From Lewinellaceae bacterium (GTDB lineage Bacteria > Bacteroidota > Bacteroidia > Chitinophagales > Saprospiraceae): a stretch of 64,000 nt of DNA. Shown here in pieces: positions 52,817 through 61,233 of this stretch (its first letter is position 1; every line of letters starts with the position of its first letter). The notes beneath the pieces were generated by a model, which had not been told where the DNA came from, did no database searches, and was given only the letters and a program-made list of their open reading frames with translations. The stretch lies in assembly GCA_020636435.1 (NCBI GenBank), contig JACJXX010000001.1, positions 1-64,000 on the forward strand. Direction: 5' to 3'. The position numbers were made by a program, and so were the translations under genes.

Positions 52817-54751
52817 ATGAGTACTACAAATATTCTGATCATTGAGGATAACCCGGCAGACATTGCCCTGATCGAAGTTTACCTCAAGGACGCTGCGATG
52901 AAACACATCCTTTTTAAGTCCGAATCCTTAAACGCCGGACTGGATTTTTTGAAGGAGCACAGCGTCGACCTCGTCCTGCTCGACCTTAAACTGGTGGATG
53001 TGGAGGGATTTAAGACCCTGCAGCTCTTCCGGGAAAAAGCCCCGGATATCCCTGTAATTGTGCTGACCGGCTTCAAAAATGAGATCATGGGCATTCAATC
53101 TGTCAGAGCCGGCGCCCAGGATTTCCTGGTCAAAGGGGATTTCGATTCCCGGAGCCTGGCGCGGACTATCCGCTATTCCCTGCAGCGTTTTGAAACCCAG
53201 GTCAAGCTACAGGAAAAGGCAAAAGAGCTGAGCCATAGCGAACGGCGCAACCAGATCGCCCACCAGATCGCCCGTTTCGGAAAATGGGAAATGGATATCG
53301 TCAACAACGCCATGAGATGGGACGAAGAAATCTTTCGCTTCTTCGGCTTCTCCCCATTCAGTTTCGAACCCACTTTGTCCGATTACATCAAATACGTCCA
53401 CGTTGCCGACAAAGAGAAGGTGTCGCGCTTTTTTGAACAAGCCATCAAAGATGGCCAGGCTCATCATATCGAACACCGGATAATCATTGAAAACACCATC
53501 GTCCGTTACCTGCAGGTCAAAGCGCAGGTCAGTTACGACGAACAATCCAACCGCATCTTGCTGGTCGGAGGGGTGCAGGACATTACGGACCTGAAACACG
53601 CCCGGGGGCTGGATGGCCGGATGGCGCAACCGGACGGCCCGGGGGGGGGGGCTTTGGAAGAAGGCATGTTGTCGGAATTCAACTTCAGTATCAGAACCCC
53701 TGTAGCCTCCATGGCAAATTTATTGTATTTGCTGGAAAACAGCCCGCTCACAGAATCACAAAAAGACTTCGTCGGCGGCTTAAAATCTTCACTCGGCGCC
53801 CTATCCTTCGCGCTGGACAACTGGCTCAACCTTTCCATCCTTCAGGAGGAAAAAATAGAAGTGAAAAATAGCGAACTGGCGCTCGACGAGGCATTTCAAA
53901 CGCTGCGGAACGTTTTCAAAACCAGAAGCAGCCAGGCCGGCTCGGCGGTAGCCTTCGATCTATCGGACAAACTGCCGGAAATCGTATTTACCGACAGCCA
54001 GAAGTTCTCCCAGGTACTGTACAACCTGATAGAAACTGCCATCCGCAATGGAGAACCCGGCCAGGCGATCTCTTTCACGGCTCAGCTCAAAGAACCCCGG
54101 CGGCTGTCTTTATTCCTCTCCTGCTCCGTCTCTTTCGTCAGCCGGTCAACCACCGCCGAAGATATTCAACGAGCCGCCGAAGAGGAAAAAGCAGAAAGCG
54201 CCATGGCCGGCAAACAGCGCCGGGCCTTCCTTCCGTTTGTCATTTCCTCCAGGTTGATCAAAGCTATGGACGGCTGCCTCGAGGCAAGCCAGAAGCCCGG
54301 AATGGAGATACTGCTCAAAGCAGACCTGCCGGTAAAGTTGCCTGAGGCCGTCAGGGAGGCCATACCGGAAGTGCCGGAAGCGCCGGTCAGCATTTTGCTG
54401 GTGGAAGACCACGACCTGAACCGGCTGGCCACCAAACGCATGCTGGCGGGATGGTCTGAAACGGTGGAAGTAGACGTGGCCCAGAATGGGCTGGAGGCCT
54501 ACGAAAAAGTAATTGAAAAAAACTATGACCTGATCCTGATGGACATCCAGATGCCCTTGATGGATGGGATTGAAGCGGCCATTAAAATCCGCAACAAAAC
54601 CAATGCCCCTATTATAGCCATGGCCGCCAATGAGTCGAAGCAGGAAGAGAAAAGATGTTTTATGGCAGGCATGAACGACTATATTGCCAAGCCCATCCGT
54701 CCGGAAAGCCTGTTCTCCGCAATCATGCGGCAACTGCATCTCAACAAGTAA
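52817..54751 (+). CDS. REC-PAS-pseudo-kinase-REC hybrid protein with an in-frame poly-G tract
   Basis: 644 residues. N-terminal receiver with Asp56 (LVLLDLKLVD) and VIVLTGF, VKGD; a PAS domain at about 155-260; a kinase-like region; and a C-terminal receiver with Asp576 (LILMDIQMP). At the H-box, SEFNFSIRTPV has Phe290 where the phosphoacceptor His (SHEIRTP) is expected. The N-box reads NLIETAIRN, lacking the second Asn, and I see no G-box, so the catalytic core looks dead. The C-terminal receiver also has Ala for the usual Thr (IIAMAANE). Eleven consecutive G at 53641-53651 lie between PAS and kinase parts. Confidence 0.88.
   Translation: MSTTNILIIEDNPADIALIEVYLKDAAMKHILFKSESLNAGLDFLKEHSVDLVLLDLKLVDVEGFKTLQLFREKAPDIPVIVLTGFKNEIMGIQSVRAGAQDFLVKGDFDSRSLARTIRYSLQRFETQVKLQEKAKELSHSERRNQIAHQIARFGKWEMDIVNNAMRWDEEIFRFFGFSPFSFEPTLSDYIKYVHVADKEKVSRFFEQAIKDGQAHHIEHRIIIENTIVRYLQVKAQVSYDEQSNRILLVGGVQDITDLKHARGLDGRMAQPDGPGGGALEEGMLSEFNFSIRTPVASMANLLYLLENSPLTESQKDFVGGLKSSLGALSFALDNWLNLSILQEEKIEVKNSELALDEAFQTLRNVFKTRSSQAGSAVAFDLSDKLPEIVFTDSQKFSQVLYNLIETAIRNGEPGQAISFTAQLKEPRRLSLFLSCSVSFVSRSTTAEDIQRAAEEEKAESAMAGKQRRAFLPFVISSRLIKAMDGCLEASQKPGMEILLKADLPVKLPEAVREAIPEVPEAPVSILLVEDHDLNRLATKRMLAGWSETVEVDVAQNGLEAYEKVIEKNYDLILMDIQMPLMDGIEAAIKIRNKTNAPIIAMAANESKQEEKRCFMAGMNDYIAKPIRPESLFSAIMRQLHLNK
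53641..53651 (+). repeat. homopolymeric G tract (11 G) within the hybrid gene
   Basis: Codons CCG GGG GGG GGG GCT keep the frame open in this sequence. A loss or gain of one G shifts the frame before the kinase-like region. Confidence 0.9.
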
Positions 54752-54829
54752 GGGAAAACCTCCGGCCGCTTGTTGTTGTTCCCTTTATGTCCTTGCTCAA
54801 ATTCTTTAATTCAAACGCAAAGATTTATT

Positions 54830-55825
54830 ATGGACACCCACGACCTGATCATCATAGGGGGTGGCCCCACCGGGTTGAACTGCGCCATAGCCGCCAAAAA
54901 GGAAGGGCTGCGGTACCTCGTACTTGAAAAAGGAGTGCTGGCCAATTCCATCTACCATTTTCCGGTCAACATGACGTTCTTTTCGACCTCCAAGCTTCTG
55001 GAAATCGGGGACACGCCCTTTATCTCTCATGGCGAAAAACCCACCCGCCGGGAGGCGCTGGAGTATTACCGCCGCCTGCAGCAGAGCTACAGCCTGAATG
55101 TCCACACCTACGAAGCGGTGCAACGCATGGAGCGCCTTGCCGGCGGCCTGTACCGCATCGACACGGAAAAAGGACAATACCAGGCCCATTCGGTCATTGT
55201 AGCCACCGGATTCTACGATACTCCCCGGCTGATGAACGTGCCCGGCGAAGGCCTTGCCAAAGTGAAACACTACTACGACGACGCCCATCCCTACGTGGGC
55301 CAGAAAGTGCTGGTGGTTGGCGCCGCCAATTCCGCCTGCCAGGTAGCGCTGGAGATTTGGCGCAAAGGCGCCGAAGTGGCTATGGCTATCCGGGACGACA
55401 AAATCTACAAGGGCGTGAAGTACTGGATCAAACCCGACATCGAGAACCGGATCAAGGAAGGAAGCATAAAGGCTTATTTCCAAAGCTCCGTCCTCGAAAT
55501 CCGCCCCCGGGAAGTCCTCCTGGATACTCCGGAAGGCCCCGTCGCGATCGGGAATGACTTTGTACTGGCCATGACCGGTTACCTGCCCAATTACGCCTTG
55601 CTCGGGAACCTGGGCCTGGAAATCCCGGGGGAAGAACCCCGCATCCCCATTCACAACCCGGAAACGCTGGAGACCAGCCTGCCGAACGTCTACCTCGCCG
55701 GGGTGGTGTGCGCCGGGATGGAAACCAGCAAGCTGTTCATCGAAAATACCCGCGACCACGGGGAACTCATCGCCCGGCAGGTGAAGGAGCGTTTGGTGGG
55801 GGCGGGGACATGCGTATCAGGTTAA
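54830..55825 (+). CDS. ypdA: YpdA-family FAD/NADPH oxidoreductase (bacillithiol disulfide reductase-like)
   Basis: 331 residues from the ATG at 54830. Thioredoxin-reductase-like fold without a redox-active Cys pair. FAD site LIIIGGGPTGLNCAI, NADPH site VLVVGAANSACQVALEI, and C-terminal FAD site VYLAGVVCAGMETSKLFIEN. Family members reduce bacillithiol disulfide in Firmicutes; the thiol used here is not known. The last residues (CVSG) and the stop TAA lie in the left arm of a large inverted repeat. Confidence 0.92.
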   Translation: MDTHDLIIIGGGPTGLNCAIAAKKEGLRYLVLEKGVLANSIYHFPVNMTFFSTSKLLEIGDTPFISHGEKPTRREALEYYRRLQQSYSLNVHTYEAVQRMERLAGGLYRIDTEKGQYQAHSVIVATGFYDTPRLMNVPGEGLAKVKHYYDDAHPYVGQKVLVVGAANSACQVALEIWRKGAEVAMAIRDDKIYKGVKYWIKPDIENRIKEGSIKAYFQSSVLEIRPREVLLDTPEGPVAIGNDFVLAMTGYLPNYALLGNLGLEIPGEEPRIPIHNPETLETSLPNVYLAGVVCAGMETSKLFIENTRDHGELIARQVKERLVGAGTCVSG

Positions 55826-56131
55826 TATGTTAAGATGGGTTTGGGTGCTTTTGATGGAACGCGGATTTTCGCGCCTGCCTGCCGCGAGGCGCTGCCTTGC
55901 AGGCAGGGGTGCAACGAGTTTTCGCGGGTTGGGGAGCTTGCTCCGGCCTCGGAGAGGCCATTATCCCTGCCTGCCAGCGAGCTGGCGAGCAGGCGCGAAA
56001 ATCTGGGCTGGCATTGGCCAAGTGGCAGGGGTTTTGGTTCCCCGACCTGCGCCAATCCGCTGCATTCGCGCTAATCCGCGTTCCATTCCCCATAATGCCC
56101 ACTATGTTAACATACAAACCTGATGCGCATG
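55808..56131. repeat. 324-bp nested inverted-repeat element after ypdA
   Basis: Outer arms of about 60 bp (55808-55867 and 56072-56131) pair with several mismatches, including perfect ATGGAACGCGGATT / AATCCGCGTTCCAT. Inner arms GATTTTCGCGCCTGC / GCAGGCGCGAAAATC are perfect. No transposase or other gene lies inside. Nothing else is seen up to the start at 56236. Confidence 0.85.
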
Positions 56132-56235
56132 GGGGGCGGGGGTTGATTGAGTTGACTGTCTCTACAAGCCGGGTAAAATTGGGTGGATTGGGTTTTGGAA
56201 ATTTATTGTAACTTGGGAAAAACTAACATAAAGAT

Positions 56236-56847
56236 ATGGGCCTGAGCATACATTACCGGGGGAGTTTGACGGACAAACGCGCCGTCTACCAGTTGATGGA
56301 CGAGGTGGAAGACATTGCCAAGGCAATGAAATGGAAATACGTTATCCTGGACGAAGACTGGAGCCAGCGCCCCACCGCGAATCTGGACCAGGCCGACGGC
56401 GGCGGAATCGGCATCGTCGGCAAGCTGGCGCTCAAGGGAATCAGTTTTCGGGTGCATCCCGAATGCGAGTGGGTATACCTCTTCTTCAACGCTTCCTGCG
56501 TAGTTTCCTCGCCGGTCCAGGTGGCGATGAGCGCTTCGGAGGGATACCCCGCCCACGCGCAGTGGCAGTCGGTGAAAACCCAGTTTGCCGGCCCGGACGC
56601 CCATGTCGCTATCATTCGCCTGTTTCGGTACCTCAAAGGCAAATACCTGCACGACCTGGAAGTAACGGATGAAGGAGAATACTGGGAAACCGGCGATTAT
56701 GAAAAACTGAAATCGCAGATCGAAAAACTGGGCCTGGCCATTGAAATGGTAGGCATGGCGCTGGAAGACCTGGATAAAGGAAGCGACGAGCAGGACATCG
56801 TGGAACGCATCGAGCAGGTGCTGAAGGAGTTGAGGAAGAGGGAGTGA
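56236..56847 (+). CDS. conserved hypothetical protein
   Basis: 203 residues, soluble, no signal. It begins MGLSIHYRGSLTDKRAVYQLMDEVEDIAKAM and contains a Trp-rich region. Residues about 165-203 are a charged helix. It resembles a hypothetical family seen in Bacteroidota; no domain name can be given. It converges with ftsE. Confidence 0.7.
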   Translation: MGLSIHYRGSLTDKRAVYQLMDEVEDIAKAMKWKYVILDEDWSQRPTANLDQADGGGIGIVGKLALKGISFRVHPECEWVYLFFNASCVVSSPVQVAMSASEGYPAHAQWQSVKTQFAGPDAHVAIIRLFRYLKGKYLHDLEVTDEGEYWETGDYEKLKSQIEKLGLAIEMVGMALEDLDKGSDEQDIVERIEQVLKELRKRE

Positions 56848-56870
56848 GGGGCCACTCATTCACTCATCCA

Positions 56871-57560
56871 CTAAACAGCAAAGCCTTCCTCATCCATCAC
56901 CTTGCCATTCAGGCAGCGGATGATGCGGGCGGGAAAGTTCTCCAGAATGCGGTAGTCGTGAGTGGCGAAGAGGACGGCGGTATTGTTGTTGTGCGCCAGC
57001 TGGCGGAGCAGCAGCAGGATGTCGTCCGAAGTTTCCGGGTCGAGGTTGCCGGTGGGCTCGTCGGCAATGATGAGCTCGGGGCTGTTGAGCAGGGCCCGGG
57101 CGATGACCACCCGCTGTTGTTCTCCCCCGGATAGCTGATGGGGCATCTTCTTTTCCTGGCCTTTGAGATCAACCTGTTCCAATGCCTGGGCCATGCGCCG
57201 GCGTGTCTTTTCCTCGTCTTTCCAGTTGGTGGCTTCCAGCACGAAGCGGAGGTTTTCCTCCACGCTGCGGTCGCTGAGGAGGTTAAAATCCTGGAAGACG
57301 ATGCCCAGCTTGCGGCGAAGCAAAGGGATGGTGCGGCGGTCGAGGTTCGGCAGGGAAAAGCCGGCCACCTCGCCTTTGCCTTCGGTGAGGGGCAACGCGC
57401 CGTACAACGTCTTGAGCAAGCTCGATTTCCCGCTGCCGGTCTTGCCGATGAGGTAAATGAACTCCCCTTTGTAGATTTGCAGATTGACTCCGCTCAGGAT
57501 CAGGTGCTCCCGTTGGTAGATGTTGGCATTGATGAGGCGGACGATGAGGTTTTCGTTCAT
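56871..57560 (-). CDS. ftsE: FtsE-like cell-division ABC ATPase
   Basis: 229 residues from the ATG at 57560. Walker A GKTGSGKSSLL at about 38-48, LSGGEQQRVVIARALL signature, Walker B LIIADEPTGNLDP, and H-switch FATHDYRI. FtsE works with the membrane protein FtsX to control septal peptidoglycan hydrolases; ftsX is not next to it, which is usual in this phylum. A TACCTTTG -7 element on the minus strand lies at 57586-57593. Confidence 0.9.
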   Translation of the reverse strand: MNENLIVRLINANIYQREHLILSGVNLQIYKGEFIYLIGKTGSGKSSLLKTLYGALPLTEGKGEVAGFSLPNLDRRTIPLLRRKLGIVFQDFNLLSDRSVEENLRFVLEATNWKDEEKTRRRMAQALEQVDLKGQEKKMPHQLSGGEQQRVVIARALLNSPELIIADEPTGNLDPETSDDILLLLRQLAHNNNTAVLFATHDYRILENFPARIIRCLNGKVMDEEGFAV

Positions 57561-57908
57561 ATTATTCGCGGGGTTTCCGAAGCGGCAAAGGTAGGAATTA
57601 TTTTTTAGCAGTATGGAAGTGCTTAATTTAAGTTCGATAAACCCCAGCTCTGACAGACGGTTGACATCGGGCGGCGTATTGAAAGAAAATACTCTCCCCC
57701 AATGCACCGTACAAATTTAGTAGCTTTGCCGGAGGGAGAGGCTCCTCCGTCAGCTCCCGCCGGGCAGGGGGAGGCTCTCCCCCCAAACAAACCCAATAAT
57801 GACAGGTTTTTGACGGGCAACAAAGCAGCACAAGGAACAAACAATCCTTAAATTTGTATCTTATTAGAGTTGAGCTATAACAGACAATTAACAACAAAAC
57901 CGGTAAAG
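57561..57908. other. divergent interval between ftsE and ccmE
   Basis: Contains the ftsE -7 element (57586-57593), a GC-rich palindrome at about 57732-57784 (GGAGGGAGAGGCTCC and GGGGGAGGCTCTCCC), similar in style to 15357-15430, and a TAAATTTG -7 element at 57849-57856 upstream of ccmE. No gene recognised. Confidence 0.5.
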
Positions 57909-58304
57909 ATGAAAAAGCTATATATCGTTGCCATCCTGATGATCGTCGCAGCGATCGCCCTGCTGACCACCGCCGCTGACGACATGAGCACCTACGCCAC
58001 CTTCGCCGAGGCCAGCCGTACCGGAGATCGCGTCAAGATCGCCGGGCAATTGTCGAAAGACAAGGAGATGTACTACAATCCGGCGGAAGACCCCAACTAC
58101 TTTAGTTTTTACATCAAAGATACAAAGGGCGAAGAACACAAGGTGGTGCTGCTGTCGGAAAAACCGCAGGACTTTGAGCTCTCCGAGCAAGTCGTGCTGA
58201 CCGGGCAGATGAAGGACGACGCGTTCGTGGCCACCGATTTGCTGATGAAGTGCCCATCGAAGTACAAGGATGAGGAAGTTTACATCAAGAGTGAAGGGAA
58301 ATAA
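57909..58304 (+). CDS. ccmE: cytochrome c maturation heme chaperone CcmE, CxxxY type
   Basis: 131 residues from the ATG at 57909. N-terminal membrane anchor (about 4-21) and an OB-fold periplasmic domain. The heme-binding motif of classical CcmE is HxxxY; here it is Cys115-Pro-Ser-Lys-Tyr119, the variant known from some non-proteobacterial CcmE proteins. Followed after 3 bases by ccmF, so a system I-type assembly operon. Confidence 0.88.
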   Translation: MKKLYIVAILMIVAAIALLTTAADDMSTYATFAEASRTGDRVKIAGQLSKDKEMYYNPAEDPNYFSFYIKDTKGEEHKVVLLSEKPQDFELSEQVVLTGQMKDDAFVATDLLMKCPSKYKDEEVYIKSEGK

Positions 58305-58307
58305 ATT

Positions 58308-61166
58308 ATGCAGGACATCCAATACATAGGAGAACATTTACTGCCAGGCCAGATCGGGCAGGCTGCCATCGTAGCCAGCTTCGTCGCCAGCCTCTTCGCC
58401 GGCATTTCCTATTTTTTCGCCACCCAGCGCCGCGAGAGCGAGGAATTCGAAACCTGGCGGGCCATGGGCCGCTGGGGTTTCCTGGCGCATGGCCTGAGCG
58501 TATTCGCCATCATCGGGGTGATGTTCTACCTGATGATCAACCAGTACTACGAGTACCAGTACGTGCAGGCGCACGTATCGGAAGACCTCCCTTTGAAATA
58601 CATCTTCTCAGCCTTCTGGGAAGGGCAGGAAGGCAGTTTCCTGTTGTGGATGTTCTGGCACGTCATACTGGGGCTGGCGCTGATGGCCACCGGCAAGCAG
58701 TGGGAAGCCCCTACCCTTTCGGTGCTGTCGCTCATCCAGATCTTCATCGGTTCGATGCTGCTGGGCATCTACGTCGGGTTCGGCGACGAGCCCTCCCGGC
58801 TGGGCAGCAACCCGCTGCTATTGTTGCGCGAAGTGATGGACGCGCCCATTTTTGCCAAGGCCGACTACGCCGCCCAGATAACCGGCTCGGGCCTCAACCC
58901 CCTGCTGCAAAATTACTGGATGACCATTCACCCGCCCACGCTCTTCCTGGGCTTCGCGTCCACATCCATACCGTTCTGTTATGCCATCGCCGGCCTGTGG
59001 ACCAAAGAGCACAAAGCCTGGCTGCAACCGGCCCTGCGCTGGGCCCTGTTCAGCGGCGCCATTCTGGGCACCGGCATTCTGATGGGCGGCGCCTGGGCCT
59101 ACGAGGCGCTGAGCTTCGGCGGCTACTGGGCATGGGACCCGGTGGAGAACATGTCGCTGGTGCCCTGGCTGATCCTCATCGCCGGCATTCACACCAACCT
59201 CATCGCCCGCAGCACCGGCCATTCGGTGCGCAGCACTTACATTTATTACCTGCTGACTTTTATTTTCATCGTCTATTCCACCTTCCTGACCCGCAGCGGC
59301 GTGCTGGGCGACACCTCCGTCCACGCCTTTACCGAGATGGGGCTGGAAGTGCAACTGGTGGCCTTCATGGCATTTTTCCTGCTGCTTTCCGGAATCGCGC
59401 TGGGCATGCGTTTCAAAGGCATACCCAGCCCAAAGAAGGAGGAAGCCACCGCTTCGAAGGAATTCTGGATGTTCATCGGCACGTTGGTGCTGCTGTTCTC
59501 GGCACTGATCATCACGGCTTCCACCTCCCTGCCGGTATACAACAAGATTGTGCAGTTTTTTGACCCCGCCTTCGAAGGGCGCGTCATCACTGACCCGGAG
59601 CCGCACTACAACAAATACCAGCTGTGGATCGCCGTATTCATCGGCGCCCTCTCGGGCATTGCGCAGTACCTGCGCTACCGGGAAGCCAATTTCGGAAAAT
59701 ATGCCTCTAAGTTCGGCCTGCATGCCGGCATCGCTCTGGCTGTTACAGCCGTGCTTACCTACCTGGCCACGATATGGATCGAAGCCAAGGCCTGGCAGTT
59801 CCTGGTGGTGCTGTTCTTCGGCATTTTCACCATCGTTGCCAACCTGGACTACCTGGCCTCCTTCGCCCGCGGAAACCTGAAACTGGCAGGCTCCGCCTTT
59901 TCCCATATCGGCTTCGGCATTATGATCGTGGGAATACTGGCTTCCGGGCTGAACAAACGCATCATTTCCAACAACCCCTTCGTCATGGACGGGCTCATCG
60001 AAGGAGCCAGCAAGGAGGAACTGGCGCGGAACATACTCTTGTTTAAAGACTCGCCGCTCGTCATGCCGCCTTATGAAGTAACCTATGTTTCGGATACGGT
60101 GAATACTTTTACCCGGACCTTTACCGTGAACTATAAGCGCCGGGACCAGGAGGGCAAGGTGATAGAAGAGTTCAACCTGCACCCCAACGTCCTCTACGAT
60201 AAGTCCTTCACCAAGATCGCCGCCTCCAACCCCTCCACCAAGCGGTACTGGAACCGCGACATTTTCACCCACATCGCCTCTTTGCCCCAGGTGGAGATCG
60301 ACATGGAGTACCGGCGCCAGCGGGAGGATAGCCTCAACTACCACCTGCTGAATGCTCCCATCGGCCAGGCCGTGACCCTGAAGGACACGGTGCAATTGAA
60401 AGAGGTGGACACCTTTGTGGTCAAAACCTACCGGGCCACTGTGGAGCGCATCAACCGCACCCCTACCCACCCGGATTACAAACCAGAGGAAGGGGACATC
60501 GCCATCGGGGCCGAAATCAAGGTGGAGCGCAGTGATGAAGAAGGCGTATTCACGGTAAACCCCGTGCTGGTGCTGCGGGGGCAGCTGTTGTACAGCTATC
60601 CGGAACAGATCAATGAACTGAACGCCAAGGTGCGCCTCAATGAGGGCATTTTCGACGCCGTCTTCAGCCCGGAGGCAAATCTGGATTTTACTACCTACAC
60701 CTTTAAACAAGGCGATAAGATAGCATACAAAGGCTACCAAATACAATTTGCCGGATTCAACCGCAAACCAGAACACCCCAACTACCAGCCCCAGGAAGAA
60801 GACATTGCGGTCAGCGCAATGGTCAGCGTCCAGGCGCCAGGCGGCGAATCCTATTTGGCGCAGCCCGTTTACCTGATCCGCGGCAACCGCCCCTTCAACA
60901 TCAAAGACGAGATACCCGGCCCGGGGCTGCACTTCCGCTTCACCGGCATCGATCCCAATACGGAAACGGTGGAGTTGCAGATCGCTCAGGCCACAAAAGC
61001 TACTGATTCCATCCCCGTCGAGCTGGCGACGAACTCCCTGCGCTCCGACTACATCGTGCTGGAGGCTATAGAGTTTCCGGGCATCAATTTGTTTTGGCTG
61101 GGGTCTTTGATGATGATGATTGGATTGGCGGTGAGTATGGGGAGGAGAGTGGCGGGAGATAGGTGA
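58308..61166 (+). CDS. ccmF: cytochrome c biogenesis heme lyase CcmF
   Basis: 952 residues, with about 15 membrane helices in the first 560 residues. The tryptophan-rich WWD-type segment GGYWAWDPVENMSLVPWL lies near residue 270, with conserved His in LIAGIHTN and in TIHPPTLFLGF. A long periplasmic-side region follows (about 580-920) and a final helix. It attaches heme to apocytochrome c with CcmE. Length exceeds proteobacterial CcmF (about 650) because of the C-terminal domain, as in other Bacteroidota. Confidence 0.93.
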   Translation: MQDIQYIGEHLLPGQIGQAAIVASFVASLFAGISYFFATQRRESEEFETWRAMGRWGFLAHGLSVFAIIGVMFYLMINQYYEYQYVQAHVSEDLPLKYIFSAFWEGQEGSFLLWMFWHVILGLALMATGKQWEAPTLSVLSLIQIFIGSMLLGIYVGFGDEPSRLGSNPLLLLREVMDAPIFAKADYAAQITGSGLNPLLQNYWMTIHPPTLFLGFASTSIPFCYAIAGLWTKEHKAWLQPALRWALFSGAILGTGILMGGAWAYEALSFGGYWAWDPVENMSLVPWLILIAGIHTNLIARSTGHSVRSTYIYYLLTFIFIVYSTFLTRSGVLGDTSVHAFTEMGLEVQLVAFMAFFLLLSGIALGMRFKGIPSPKKEEATASKEFWMFIGTLVLLFSALIITASTSLPVYNKIVQFFDPAFEGRVITDPEPHYNKYQLWIAVFIGALSGIAQYLRYREANFGKYASKFGLHAGIALAVTAVLTYLATIWIEAKAWQFLVVLFFGIFTIVANLDYLASFARGNLKLAGSAFSHIGFGIMIVGILASGLNKRIISNNPFVMDGLIEGASKEELARNILLFKDSPLVMPPYEVTYVSDTVNTFTRTFTVNYKRRDQEGKVIEEFNLHPNVLYDKSFTKIAASNPSTKRYWNRDIFTHIASLPQVEIDMEYRRQREDSLNYHLLNAPIGQAVTLKDTVQLKEVDTFVVKTYRATVERINRTPTHPDYKPEEGDIAIGAEIKVERSDEEGVFTVNPVLVLRGQLLYSYPEQINELNAKVRLNEGIFDAVFSPEANLDFTTYTFKQGDKIAYKGYQIQFAGFNRKPEHPNYQPQEEDIAVSAMVSVQAPGGESYLAQPVYLIRGNRPFNIKDEIPGPGLHFRFTGIDPNTETVELQIAQATKATDSIPVELATNSLRSDYIVLEAIEFPGINLFWLGSLMMMIGLAVSMGRRVAGDR

Positions 61167-61191
61167 GGGCAATCCCTAAAAAAACTTTATA

Positions 61192-61208
61192 TTTATCTGA
61201 AAGATAAA
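61192..61208. promoter_or_regulatory. inverted repeat upstream of the Septu-like operon
   Basis: TTTATCT-GAA-AGATAAA is a perfect 7-bp inverted repeat, 25 bases before the ATG at 61234. Its position suits a repressor site, with no direct evidence. Confidence 0.35.
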
Positions 61209-61233
61209 AATTCGTTAAACATGTTGCCGACAA

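Noticed and set aside
58818..61172. 784-codon open frame on the minus strand
   Set aside because: Antisense of ccmF, whose WWD motif and membrane helices are on the plus strand.
61167..61233. A retron ncRNA or reverse transcriptase next to the Septu-like pair
   Set aside because: The gap is 67 bases and no RT gene lies on either side, so the pair is a stand-alone Septu-like module.
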